16,898 nucleotides of DNA from Cyclobacteriaceae bacterium (GCA_028279155.1 JANQST010000269.1:1-16898), one strand, 5' to 3'; shown: positions 8,493 to 16,045, numbered from the stretch's first letter. Program-made: numbers and translations. The notes: generated by a model from the sequence alone, not told the origin.

Positions 8493-9074
8493 TCAAAGGT
8501 AGTATGGCTCTATCATAAAATAAACAATAACACCAGTTATAGAGACATACAACCACACCGGAAAAGTATATTTTACCATTTTTCTGTGCTTGACTATTTG
8601 ATCTGTCAATGCATAGTAAAATGCCATTAAAACAAATGGAACAACAGCTATCGAAAAAAGAATATGACTTGCCAAAACAATTAAATACACCATTCTGCTC
8701 AATCCAGCCTCGAACTTTTCAGTATCACTCACTACACCATCATGATCCATGTCACCGAATTTCACCGATTCAACGCTTGAATGGTAAATAATATATGAAA
8801 CCAGGAACAAAACACCCATGAACAATGCAGAGAACATTAGTGCCCTATGAAGTTTTACATTTCCTTTTTTTATTGCCATCAAAGCAAGTATTAAAATGAT
8901 TGCTGTAATTGAATTAACTGCTGCATGAATCCCAGGTAAAGCATACACCCATGAACCAGTAAAGGAAAGTTTGCCAGGAAAAAGGATCAAGAAAGCAACA
9001 ACGACAGGAATCAGGATTGAAACCCCATAGATTACAGCCAGATATTTTCTATTACCTGCTAGTTCCTTTTCCAT
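8493..9074 (-). CDS. DUF420 family membrane protein, probable oxidase assembly factor (CtaM-like)
   Basis: This 193-residue, mostly hydrophobic protein has about five membrane helices and matches DUF420, the family that includes the Bacillus/Staphylococcus oxidase maturation factor CtaM. Histidines in conserved-looking contexts are His50 (LPGIHAAVN), His76 (KLHRALM), His137 (LASHIL) and His163 (KHRKMVKYTFPVWLY), possible metal or heme contacts. Between the third and fourth helices lies DMDHDGVVSDTE (residues 108-119), which fits the 12-residue EF-hand loop (Asp at 1, 3 and 5, Gly at 6, Val at 8, Glu at 12). The start is ATG at 9074, which overlaps the end of the SCO-like gene by 23 bases, suggesting translational coupling. 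The CxxC micro-protein gene begins three bases after its stop. The family is confident; the role in heme-copper oxidase assembly follows from the family and the operon. Confidence 0.9.
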   Translation of the reverse strand: MEKELAGNRKYLAVIYGVSILIPVVVAFLILFPGKLSFTGSWVYALPGIHAAVNSITAIILILALMAIKKGNVKLHRALMFSALFMGVLFLVSYIIYHSSVESVKFGDMDHDGVVSDTEKFEAGLSRMVYLIVLASHILFSIAVVPFVLMAFYYALTDQIVKHRKMVKYTFPVWLYVSITGVIVYFMIEPYYL

Positions 9075-9474
9075 ACGAATTTTGAATGATTAGAATATCA
9101 AGTTCAGTTAACAACTGATCAACTCCTTCTCGATCCAAATTATAAACACCCCAAATTCCATCTTTGTTCGCTAAAACAAACTCCTTTGTTACCTGAAGGC
9201 ATTCGAATAGACTGGATTGGTTGTAAACCAAAGGGATCTCTTTAGCTTGTGTTTGATAGATTACACGAGATAAATAATTCGTTAGTTCAGTCGCCGATGA
9301 ATCTCCTTTGTATAGTACCGATATTTCATCGATTTTGCCACATTCTTCAGCAATTGGTACGACAGAATCTAGCGCAAACTTATTACTACCAAAAATTTGA
9401 AGAAAAAGATACCACGTTACAGGTATCAGAAATATCACAAAAAATGCGAGACGTTTTAGTCCTTTGTTAGCCAA
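9052..9474 (-). CDS. Short SCO1/SenC-like membrane-anchored protein lacking the CxxxC copper site
   Basis: This 140-residue protein has one N-terminal membrane anchor (residues 8-28, LAFFVIFLIPVTWYLFLQIF) and a short periplasmic domain. The N terminus and C-terminal part (FVLANKDGIWGVYNLDREGV and the helix LLTELDILI) resemble the ends of SCO1/SenC proteins, thioredoxin-fold copper chaperones for the CuA site. SCO proteins are usually about 200 residues or more and carry CxxxC plus a distant His. Here the only cysteines are Cys45 and Cys92, there is no CxxxC and no histidine at all, and the middle of the domain is short. It is therefore either a degenerate SCO or a repurposed scaffold. The start is TTG at 9474, five bases after the cox4 stop; no ATG exists in frame before the anchor. 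Its 3' end overlaps the DUF420 gene. SCO-like identity is from end motifs only, so moderate. Confidence 0.65.
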   Translation of the reverse strand: MANKGLKRLAFFVIFLIPVTWYLFLQIFGSNKFALDSVVPIAEECGKIDEISVLYKGDSSATELTNYLSRVIYQTQAKEIPLVYNQSSLFECLQVTKEFVLANKDGIWGVYNLDREGVDQLLTELDILIIQNSYGKGTSR

Positions 9475-9479
9475 GGATC

Positions 9480-9803
9480 TCAGTAAAGAGCATCATAAAT
9501 AGCACTACCCTGGAAGATCAAAATGAAGACCAGGAACACCACGAATAACATGGGTAACACAATCGACATTTTAAGGGACCGCTTCTCATGACCGAGGTGC
9601 ATAAACTCAGCAACAATGTAATAGGCCTTTACAATCGTCATCACAACGAAAATTACAATTCTAACCCATTTATAATCATGGGGAACAGTGAAGGCAATCA
9701 AAAACTCCAATGCCGTAATAATGGCTAGGTAAATCATCACCTTTATGAAGTGTCTTACTTTCTCTCTATTGAGTGGTTGTACCTCTACTTGTGGATTATC
9801 CAT
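9480..9803 (-). CDS. Cytochrome c oxidase subunit IV family protein
   Basis: This 107-residue protein has three membrane helices (about 21-40, 47-68 and 79-101) after a polar N terminus. It fits the prokaryotic cytochrome oxidase subunit IV family (COX4_pro/CyoD-like). The stretch KAYYIVAEFMHLGHEKR, joining helices two and three, is typical. It is a small accessory subunit of the heme-copper oxidase in the inner membrane, thought to aid assembly or stability and not electron transfer. The start is ATG at 9803, 24 bases after the subunit III stop. The TTG of the SCO-like gene lies five bases past its own stop. Length and position after subunit III are as expected. Confidence 0.9.
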   Translation of the reverse strand: MDNPQVEVQPLNREKVRHFIKVMIYLAIITALEFLIAFTVPHDYKWVRIVIFVVMTIVKAYYIVAEFMHLGHEKRSLKMSIVLPMLFVVFLVFILIFQGSAIYDALY

Positions 9804-9827
9804 TGTCGTTAGCGCTAATATTTTTAA

Positions 9828-10583
9828 TTATACCAAATAGAAAAAGGTGAATACAAAGACCCATACCAAGTCTACAAAGTGCCAGTACAAACCAACCTTC
9901 TCGACCATTTCATAGTGTCCTCTTCGCTCAAGGATACCAACCGTAGCCTGGTAGAATATGATGAAATTAATGAACACTCCACTCAGCACGTGAAATCCAT
10001 GAAATCCCGTAATAAAGAAAAAGAGCGCTGCAAAATTAGGTGGCCCATATTGATTGGAGCTTAATCCCGCCCCTGTTATGAAGTTACCTACCGCATTCAT
10101 TGAAATATCCGATCCATGAATGAAGTGTGTCCATTCCCATGCTTGACATCCTAAAAAAGTAAGACCACCAATAATGGTCCACAACATCCATTTTTCAACT
10201 CCCTTTTTGTCCATTCTTTCCCCCGCCTCAACTGCAAGTACCATCGTAACACTACTAGCAATCAATATAAAGGTCATTAAACCTACAAAAACCAGTGGAG
10301 CACTTTCAATACCTAGTGAATGCATTCCTGGGAATGCCTCAAATACCTTTTCAGGGATTGGCCAATATTCTTGTGAAAACTTAAAATCCGAAACTGCCCC
10401 TTCATATGAAGGATGCGTGAAACGAATCATGCCATATGTAATCAAAAGTGCAGAGAAGGTAAATGCATCGGAAAGGAGGAAAAACCACATCATTACCTTT
10501 CCATAACTTGCCTTGAAAGGTGAAACTCCACCACTCCATAAGTTCTTTTTTCCTTCTTCTACTAAAACAGCACTATCAGCCAT
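9828..10583 (-). CDS. coxC: Cytochrome c oxidase subunit III (longer copy)
   Basis: This 251-residue subunit III belongs to the heme-copper oxidase core in the inner membrane; it supports proton uptake and stability and binds no redox metal. Typical features are the first helix KVMMWFFLLSDAFTFSALL, FLGCQAWEWTHFI in the middle, and near the end GFHGFHVLSG and EKVGLYWHFVDLVWVFVF, the strongest subunit III signatures. I place the start at the ATG at 10583 (MADSAVLVEEGKK). The open frame to 10652 would add 23 unrelated residues and overlap the preceding gene by 50 bases; with ATG 10583 the gap is 19 bases. Relative to the preceding 190-residue copy it has an extra loop between the first helices (HPSYEGAVSDFKFSQEYWPI). 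Tandem subunit III genes are usual in Bacteroidetes oxidase operons. Confidence 0.93.
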   Translation of the reverse strand: MADSAVLVEEGKKNLWSGGVSPFKASYGKVMMWFFLLSDAFTFSALLITYGMIRFTHPSYEGAVSDFKFSQEYWPIPEKVFEAFPGMHSLGIESAPLVFVGLMTFILIASSVTMVLAVEAGERMDKKGVEKWMLWTIIGGLTFLGCQAWEWTHFIHGSDISMNAVGNFITGAGLSSNQYGPPNFAALFFFITGFHGFHVLSGVFINFIIFYQATVGILERRGHYEMVEKVGLYWHFVDLVWVFVFTFFYLV

Positions 10584-10602
10584 GTATATCGGATTTTTTA
10601 GG

Positions 10603-11175
10603 TTAGTTATTGAGGACCAAAAATAAGTATAAATACAACCAAAGTCCACCAAGAAAATGCCAGAAAGTAGTACACATTTCTATTCTTAACATGCTCTTTG
10701 AATGAACTTTGTATTGAAACGAGTTGGTAAGAACAACTCCAAGAAAAACGAGCGCTCCAAAAAGGTGAGCGATATGTAATCCTGAGAAAACATAAACAAA
10801 CGAACTTGCCGGGTTTCCAACAAAATGGAACCCACTTTCAACCAGTTCGCCCCAGGCTTGAAGTTGACCAATAACAAATAAAACAGCCAATACTCCTGTA
10901 ATCGCTAAACCAATACGAATGCTTTTGATATTATTTCTTTTAGCAGATAGATATGCATAGTGCATACTAATACTACTAAGGATTATTATCACAGATGTGA
11001 TATTGAACATCTGGGGGAAATCAATATATACCCAATCTCCAACGCTCTTCTTAACAACATAGGCACTTGATAATGAAATGAAGATCATTACCACTGAAAT
11101 GAGGAACAACCACAATCCAAATTTTTGTGGATGCATTGCGCGAATACCTTTTTTCAAAACAACTTCACCTGTCAT
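10603..11175 (-). CDS. Heme-copper oxidase subunit III-like protein (shorter copy)
   Basis: This 190-residue membrane protein has five helices and is the first of two tandem subunit III-like proteins. The first helix (HPQKFGLWLFLISVVMIFIS), SGLHIAHLFGALVFLG and TTFWHFLGGLWLYLYLF near the C terminus are subunit III signatures. It lacks the first two helices of the classical seven-helix subunit and the loop seen in the longer copy. It is probably a structural subunit of the same oxidase. The start is ATG at 11175, overlapping the ctaB stop in an ATGA, so translation is probably coupled to ctaB. Whether both copies sit in one complex cannot be told from sequence. Confidence 0.88.
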   Translation of the reverse strand: MTGEVVLKKGIRAMHPQKFGLWLFLISVVMIFISLSSAYVVKKSVGDWVYIDFPQMFNITSVIIILSSISMHYAYLSAKRNNIKSIRIGLAITGVLAVLFVIGQLQAWGELVESGFHFVGNPASSFVYVFSGLHIAHLFGALVFLGVVLTNSFQYKVHSKSMLRIEMCTTFWHFLGGLWLYLYLFLVLNN

Positions 11176-12062
11176 AGCTTATCTAATAAAAATGTAATTT
11201 GAACAATAGGTAAATAAACAAAGGACCCAAACATTATCCTTTTGGCTTTTTGATTTGAGGTATCCTTCATTAAGCTAAAAGTTTGGGCTAGAAATAATGT
11301 CCCACATATTGTTGCTACTACTCCACTAGTCAAACCAGTTAGTCCAAAATAGGATGGCAAAAGCCCTAGCGGCAATAAAAACAAGGTATAGATCATAATG
11401 TTTATTGCCGTGTTTAAATCTTTTGTTCCACCACCTGGTAACAACTTAAAACCAGCTTTTTTATAGTCATCATCAGAGACCCAGGCAATCGCCCAAAAAT
11501 GCGGAAACTGCCAGATAAATTGAATACCAAAAATGATCAACGCTTCATATCCAAGTGTTCCAGTCGCTGCTGACCATCCGATTAATGGCGGTAAAGCACC
11601 TGGAATTGCTCCTATAAACACAGCAATAGGCCCTACTCTTTTCAAAGGTGTGTATACAAATGCATAAAGAACTAATGAAGCCACGGACAATCCAACTGTC
11701 ATAGGATTAGTAGTGATCATGAGTAATAGCACCCCCATAATTCCAGTAAACATGCTAAACCAAAACGCTTCATTACTTGAAACCTTATTGGAAGGAATCG
11801 GTCTGTTCTTTGTCCTGTTCATTACCGCGTCATATTGCTTTTCAGCAATTTGATTAATCGTAACAGAGCTCCCCGAAATAAGAAACCCTCCCATCAAAAA
11901 TCCAATGAGATTTATCCAGTTAACAGACGTTTGGTTTGCTAGTAAAAATCCAAACCCTGACGAGAAAACAACCAGAAACGAAAGCCGTGGTTTAAGTAAT
12001 TCGTAAAATGCTTTTAGCTTCTGCGATCGATCAAGAGTTATATGTTGAATTGAGGTGCTCAA
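11172..12062 (-). CDS. ctaB: Protoheme IX farnesyltransferase (heme O synthase)
   Basis: This 296-residue UbiA-type enzyme adds a farnesyl group to heme B to give heme O, the first step to the heme A of the oxidase. The prenyl-diphosphate motif runs from Asn70 (NQIAEKQYDAVMNRTKNRP): Asp78 is present, and the first acidic position is Glu74. Further family motifs are IPGALPPLIGW (153-163), WQFPHFWAIAW (184-194) and DDDYKKAGFKLLPGG (197-211). Membrane helices span the rest. I choose TTG at 12062 as the start because it forms a 4-base TTGA overlap with the ctaA stop and gives the family's usual length. An upstream frame to 12146 would overlap ctaA by 88 bases with a non-conserved extension. There is no ATG between these two. 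The 3' end overlaps the next gene by ATGA. Product certain; start moderately so. Confidence 0.93.
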   Translation of the reverse strand: MSTSIQHITLDRSQKLKAFYELLKPRLSFLVVFSSGFGFLLANQTSVNWINLIGFLMGGFLISGSSVTINQIAEKQYDAVMNRTKNRPIPSNKVSSNEAFWFSMFTGIMGVLLLMITTNPMTVGLSVASLVLYAFVYTPLKRVGPIAVFIGAIPGALPPLIGWSAATGTLGYEALIIFGIQFIWQFPHFWAIAWVSDDDYKKAGFKLLPGGGTKDLNTAINIMIYTLFLLPLGLLPSYFGLTGLTSGVVATICGTLFLAQTFSLMKDTSNQKAKRIMFGSFVYLPIVQITFLLDKL

Positions 12063-13066
12063 CTGGAAATTTTGAGTCGTAAAATTAAGTAAAAAAGCAC
12101 GCTGAAAATACCAGATGCCAACAATAAATGAATGGGTTGAGTCCAAAATGGAAAGCTAAAGTTTGTCATAACCACTCCAGCGACACCAGTCGCAATTACA
12201 AGACCAACCAACAAGGCTGAAGATTGTTTTAATTCCTCAATTTCCCACTTTCGAACAAGGAAGAAAATAGCGATAGAACTCATTAAAATGATCCATGAAT
12301 ACGACCGATGGAAAAGAAAAACCAGGGTAAGGTTTCCCATCCATACAGATCGATCCGGTTCATTGACAAGAAAACCGTCAACAACATGTCTCACTTCAGT
12401 TCCAAGTAAGATTTGTGGGATGAAAAAAAGAAACGAGCCCAATACAACAAAAAACAAAGCCTTGTTTCCAACCAATACCATTTCTCTTGCTCTCACCTGC
12501 ATCCAAATCAGAAGTGCAACGATTAGTAATGCAAGAAGCATGTGGAATGTGATGAACCATTTCAACAAATTCGTAGAAACTACCAGAGAGCCAACCCACC
12601 CCTGAAATCCAGTGAGTACGAAAATGAAAATGCCAACAACAGGCACCCATTTATTATTCTTGATAGAAAAGGCCGATATCATATTGAGGAAAACGAGCAA
12701 ACCAATCACCACGCCTACCAAACGATTGACATACTCGATCCAGGCTTTGGTCACGCTAAATTCATGTTCAGTCTGAATAGCCGGATCATTAAGAATTTGA
12801 TTTCCAAGATTACCATATCCAAGTGAAGTGAGCATAGCAGCCAAACGTTCGTTTTTGGCAAGCCTTAATTGCTTAAATGTTTCCAGGTAATCTTCGGGCA
12901 ATTGATCGGGAGAAGTAGGCGGCACGTAACTCCCGAAACACTTCGGCCAATCAGGACATCCCATGCCTGCTCCCATACTGCGAACGATAGAACCAACAAG
13001 GATCAGTACAAGTACTGATCCCAGGGTTATCGCGTTTATTTTAAAAAAAAGGTCTTTTCTAATCAT
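12059..13066 (-). CDS. ctaA: Heme A synthase (COX15/CtaA family)
   Basis: This 335-residue, eight-helix membrane protein oxidises the methyl group of heme O to the formyl of heme A. The periplasmic loop after helix one has the cysteine pair Cys37/Cys43 (GCPDWPKCFGSYVPP). Heme-ligand histidines are visible at His175 (FITFHMLLAL), His253 (FLFHRSYSW) and His313 (PIHLLLASG). The fourth expected position, the His of the usual E-x-x-H-R motif, is Asn114 here (EYVNRLVG). Residues 51-106 form a longer extracytoplasmic insert than in Bacillus CtaA. The start is ATG at 13066, sharing ATGA with the coxA stop. The 3' end overlaps ctaB as TTGA. Sitting between the catalytic subunit and heme O synthase, it fits co-production of heme A with subunit I. 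Confidence 0.95.
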   Translation of the reverse strand: MIRKDLFFKINAITLGSVLVLILVGSIVRSMGAGMGCPDWPKCFGSYVPPTSPDQLPEDYLETFKQLRLAKNERLAAMLTSLGYGNLGNQILNDPAIQTEHEFSVTKAWIEYVNRLVGVVIGLLVFLNMISAFSIKNNKWVPVVGIFIFVLTGFQGWVGSLVVSTNLLKWFITFHMLLALLIVALLIWMQVRAREMVLVGNKALFFVVLGSFLFFIPQILLGTEVRHVVDGFLVNEPDRSVWMGNLTLVFLFHRSYSWIILMSSIAIFFLVRKWEIEELKQSSALLVGLVIATGVAGVVMTNFSFPFWTQPIHLLLASGIFSVLFYLILRLKISS

Positions 13067-14931
13067 TCACTTTTTTCAACTCCGGTAAGATCTTCGTTCT
13101 TCGCTTCTTCGTTTTCATGATCCAAATTGGATTCCGGAGTATGTGAATATGGTACGGTTTGAGGGATGAAATCATCCTTCGCTCCTGGCTTACTGTAATC
13201 ATAAGCCCATCGGTAAACTTTAGGAATCGCTCCTGGCCAGTTCCCATGCTCAGGGAATCTTGGAGTTGTCCACTCAAGTGTGTTGGATTTCCATGGATTT
13301 GCGGGAGCAAGTTTCCCTCTGAAAATACTGTAGAAGAAATTGAAAAGGAAAATGAACTGGGCTCCCAATGTCAATATCGCCGCTATACTAACTAGTGCAT
13401 TTAGGTCAGCAAATCCGCTGAAAGTATCAAAAGAAGTAAAAGCATAGTACCTTCTCGGGAAGCCAGCAATTCCGATATAGTGCATTGGGAAGAATACCAT
13501 GTATATCCCGACAAACGACAACCAAAAATGTAGTTTTCCAAGTTTATCATTCATCATTCTGCCAAACATCTTAGGGAACCAGTGATATACACCGGCAAGC
13601 ATGCCAAAGAATGCAGCACTTCCCATTACAAGATGAAAGTGAGCTACTACAAAATAGGTGTCATGTAGATTTATATCTAGAACTGAATTTCCAAGGAATA
13701 GACCAGTTACCCCTCCCGAAATGAAGAATGAAACCAGACCAATTGAAAACAACATGGCAGGAGTGAAAATGATATTCCCCTTCCATAGTGTTGTGATATA
13801 ATTAAATGCCTTGATAGCTGATGGAACAGCAATAATCAATGTCAATATTGTGAATATAGAGCCTAAGAAAGGATTCATTCCTGTAATGAACATGTGGTGT
13901 GCCCACACAATGAATGATAGGAATCCAATTCCCAGCATAGATCCAATCATCGCTTTGTAGCCAAAGATCGGCTTACGTGAATTCGTAGAAATAATTTCAG
14001 ATGTAATTCCAAGTGCTGGCAGGATCACAATGTAAACCTCCGGGTGTCCAAGGAACCAAAACAAATGCTGGAAAAGAATCGGACTACCACCTAAGTGTGG
14101 AAGGGCTTCACCAGCAATGTAGATATCGGAAAGGTAGAAACTCGTACCTAGTGATCTATCAAAAATCAACAATAGGGCAGCTGAAAAAAGTACTGGAAAT
14201 GAAAGCAATCCTAATACAGCAGTAATGAAAAATGCCCAGATTGTTAGAGGAAGCCTTGAAAAGGACATACCCTCAGTCCTAAGGTTGATTACAGTAGTTA
14301 TGTAGTTAATTCCACCCAGTAGTGTAGAGACAATGAAAAGTGCCATAGAAACCAACCAGAGTGTCATTCCCAACCCAGAACCTGACATGGCCTGAGGTAA
14401 GGCACTCAAAGGCGGGTAAATCGTCCATCCACCACTTGCAGGTCCTGTTTCAATGAACATTGAAACAAACATGACAACACTGGACAAGAAAAAGAACCAG
14501 TACGAAAGCATGTTCATAAAGCCTGATGCCATATCTCTAGCACCACATTGTAATGGAATCAAGAAATTGGAGAAAGTACCACTTAAACCAGCAGTCAATA
14601 CAAAGAACACCATGATCGTTCCGTGCATCGTTACCAGTGCCAGGTAAAACTCCTGGTCTAATTGTCCTTCTGGAGTAATCCATTGACCAAGAAATGGTCG
14701 CAACCACTCCAACTGCATTTCAGGAAATCCAAGCTGAAGTCGGAATATCACTGAAAGTATTCCGCCCAACAATGCCCAGAAAATACCGGTGATCAAGAAT
14801 TGCTTAGCAATTGTCTTATGATCAGTTGAAAAAATATACTTGGTTACGAAACTCTGTGCATGCTCGTGATCATCATGGTGATCATCATGTCCTGCCGTAT
14901 CTTGTTGTAGTTGTATATCTGTTACCGACAT
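13063..14931 (-). CDS. coxA: Cytochrome c oxidase subunit I (aa3 type, A-family)
   Basis: This 622-residue catalytic subunit reduces oxygen to water and pumps protons in the inner membrane. All metal ligands are visible. Heme a is bound by His103 (TMHGTIM) and His433, heme a3 by His431 (VVAHFHLVMG), and CuB by His296, His345 and His346 (WAHHMF). HPEVY supplies the cross-linking Tyr300 and the proton-path Glu298, marking the A1 type. NFLIPLQCGARDMA fits the D-channel entrance. Twelve helices are expected. The N terminus carries a His/Asp run (HDDHHDDHEH, residues 15-24), unusual beside the well-known enzymes and encoded by a tandem 12-base repeat. A charged C-terminal tail (about 35 residues) is also present. 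ATG at 14931 starts eight bases after coxB; ctaA overlaps the stop. No cytochrome c domain is fused. Confidence 0.98.
   Translation of the reverse strand: MSVTDIQLQQDTAGHDDHHDDHEHAQSFVTKYIFSTDHKTIAKQFLITGIFWALLGGILSVIFRLQLGFPEMQLEWLRPFLGQWITPEGQLDQEFYLALVTMHGTIMVFFVLTAGLSGTFSNFLIPLQCGARDMASGFMNMLSYWFFFLSSVVMFVSMFIETGPASGGWTIYPPLSALPQAMSGSGLGMTLWLVSMALFIVSTLLGGINYITTVINLRTEGMSFSRLPLTIWAFFITAVLGLLSFPVLFSAALLLIFDRSLGTSFYLSDIYIAGEALPHLGGSPILFQHLFWFLGHPEVYIVILPALGITSEIISTNSRKPIFGYKAMIGSMLGIGFLSFIVWAHHMFITGMNPFLGSIFTILTLIIAVPSAIKAFNYITTLWKGNIIFTPAMLFSIGLVSFFISGGVTGLFLGNSVLDINLHDTYFVVAHFHLVMGSAAFFGMLAGVYHWFPKMFGRMMNDKLGKLHFWLSFVGIYMVFFPMHYIGIAGFPRRYYAFTSFDTFSGFADLNALVSIAAILTLGAQFIFLFNFFYSIFRGKLAPANPWKSNTLEWTTPRFPEHGNWPGAIPKVYRWAYDYSKPGAKDDFIPQTVPYSHTPESNLDHENEEAKNEDLTGVEKSE
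14866..14889 (-). repeat. Tandem 12-base repeat encoding HDDH-HDDH
   Basis: Two perfect adjacent copies of GTGATCATCATG (plus-strand sense, 14866-14877 and 14878-14889) lie near the 5' end of coxA. Read in the gene they encode residues 15-22, HDDH twice. A slippage duplication is the simple explanation. The product would be a small metal-attracting tail before the first helix. Confidence 0.85.
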
Positions 14932-14939
14932 CTTATTCT

Positions 14940-16031
14940 TTATTTAGAACTGCCTTGAGCAGAACTGTTTACTTCATCCTCAATAATTTCAATTCCGGAA
15001 GCGATGATTGCTGCTTCCTTTAGGTCGTTAGGTACTTGAGCCAGGTAGTCAGGGTTTTGCTTCAGCCAGGTATTCTCTTGCTGCTCCTTGTACCATGAAT
15101 CGTATTCGTCTTGTTCAAGAACAGTAATGATCCCTTTCATTCCAAAATGACTCTTTCCACAAATTTTGTTGCAGACAAGTTCATAGTTAAAGTCAGGATT
15201 CCCAGTTTGTTCACGCATTTCAGCAGTGGAAACAGTTGGCACAAACCAAAACTGAGTTGGCATTCCTGGAACTGCATTCATTTGCATTCTGAAATGTGGA
15301 TTATAAACACTATGAATCACATCTCTTCCTCGTATTTTTAGCAGCACAGGTTTCCCTTTAGGGATAACCAGTTGTGTAGGCATAAAATCATCATGACCTC
15401 TTCGGTCACTGAGATCAAGACCCATTTGATTGATCGCGTCAATTTTTCTGAAGTCTACATCACCTAAATTGCCGTCTTTTCCCGGATATCTAAATGCCCA
15501 TGCAAATTGATATCCCATCACTTCTACAATCTCAGAGCCTTCGGGTGCCGGACCAGTAATCTTACTCCACTCTTTTAAACCAGAAATGATCAGCCATGCC
15601 AAAACAACAGCAGGAACAATCGTCCAGATCATTTCAAGTTTGTTATTGTGTGGATAGAAGTGTGCTTTATTTTCCTTTTTGTATCTGTATTTGAATGAAA
15701 AACCGAATAAGAATATTTGAGTAACGATGAATACAAAAACAGTAATAACCATCGTGATCCAAAACAAGCGCTCAGTTATGTGACCATGTTCTGAAGTGAT
15801 AGGTAAATTATAAGTATCAAATTCTGTTTTAGAGTAGTAGAAAAAGCCAATCACTCCTACTACCAAGAAAAGAACCATTAGCACTCCTTGAGCTGTGTTC
15901 CCAGAAGGGACATTGGCATCTGCATCATCCTTCTTAGGTTTAACTACATCTACCAGATTGGTCACTCTAAACACGGTCACCAAGACCGCTAGAACAAGAA
16001 TGACTGCAACTACTATTATTAAATTAAGCAT
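14940..16031 (-). CDS. coxB: Cytochrome c oxidase subunit II with CuA centre
   Basis: This 363-residue subunit takes electrons from cytochrome c or complex III at its binuclear CuA site and passes them to subunit I. CuA ligands are His240 (DVIHSVYNP), Cys287, Cys291, His295 and Met298 (CNKICGKSHFGM). The GYQFAWAFRYPG aromatic region for electron transfer is at about 172-183. The Glu that commonly lies between the two cysteines is Lys289. Membrane helices are predicted near 3-22, 50-66, 89-112 and 134-152, two more than the usual hairpin. The last two are the canonical pair; the first two form an N-terminal addition joined by a polar linker (about 24-47, KPKKDDADAN). No fused cytochrome c domain. 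The start is ATG at 16031, 14 bases after actF, placing it in the same transcript. Confidence 0.97.
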   Translation of the reverse strand: MLNLIIVVAVILVLAVLVTVFRVTNLVDVVKPKKDDADANVPSGNTAQGVLMVLFLVVGVIGFFYYSKTEFDTYNLPITSEHGHITERLFWITMVITVFVFIVTQIFLFGFSFKYRYKKENKAHFYPHNNKLEMIWTIVPAVVLAWLIISGLKEWSKITGPAPEGSEIVEVMGYQFAWAFRYPGKDGNLGDVDFRKIDAINQMGLDLSDRRGHDDFMPTQLVIPKGKPVLLKIRGRDVIHSVYNPHFRMQMNAVPGMPTQFWFVPTVSTAEMREQTGNPDFNYELVCNKICGKSHFGMKGIITVLEQDEYDSWYKEQQENTWLKQNPDYLAQVPNDLKEAAIIASGIEIIEDEVNSSAQGSSK

Positions 16032-16045
16032 AACCTATCTCCTAC

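Noticed and set aside
10618..10643. Possible internal promoter before the longer subunit III gene (TATTTTTG with an upstream TTTG on the minus strand)
   Set aside because: The -7-like element fits TAnnTTTG, but the TTTG lies only 14 bases upstream, shorter than the roughly 19-21 expected, and the site is inside or at the end of the preceding gene.
10584..10652. 23-residue N-terminal extension of the longer subunit III
   Set aside because: It lies inside the preceding subunit III-like gene and does not resemble the family; the ATG at 10583 gives a normal N terminus.
12063..12146. Longer CtaB N terminus from 12146
   Set aside because: It would overlap ctaA by 88 bases with no family resemblance; the TTG in the TTGA overlap gives the usual length.
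13059..13310. Minus-strand 83-codon frame overlapping the coxA 3' end
   Set aside because: It is a shifted reading of the conserved subunit I C terminus and shows no independent features.
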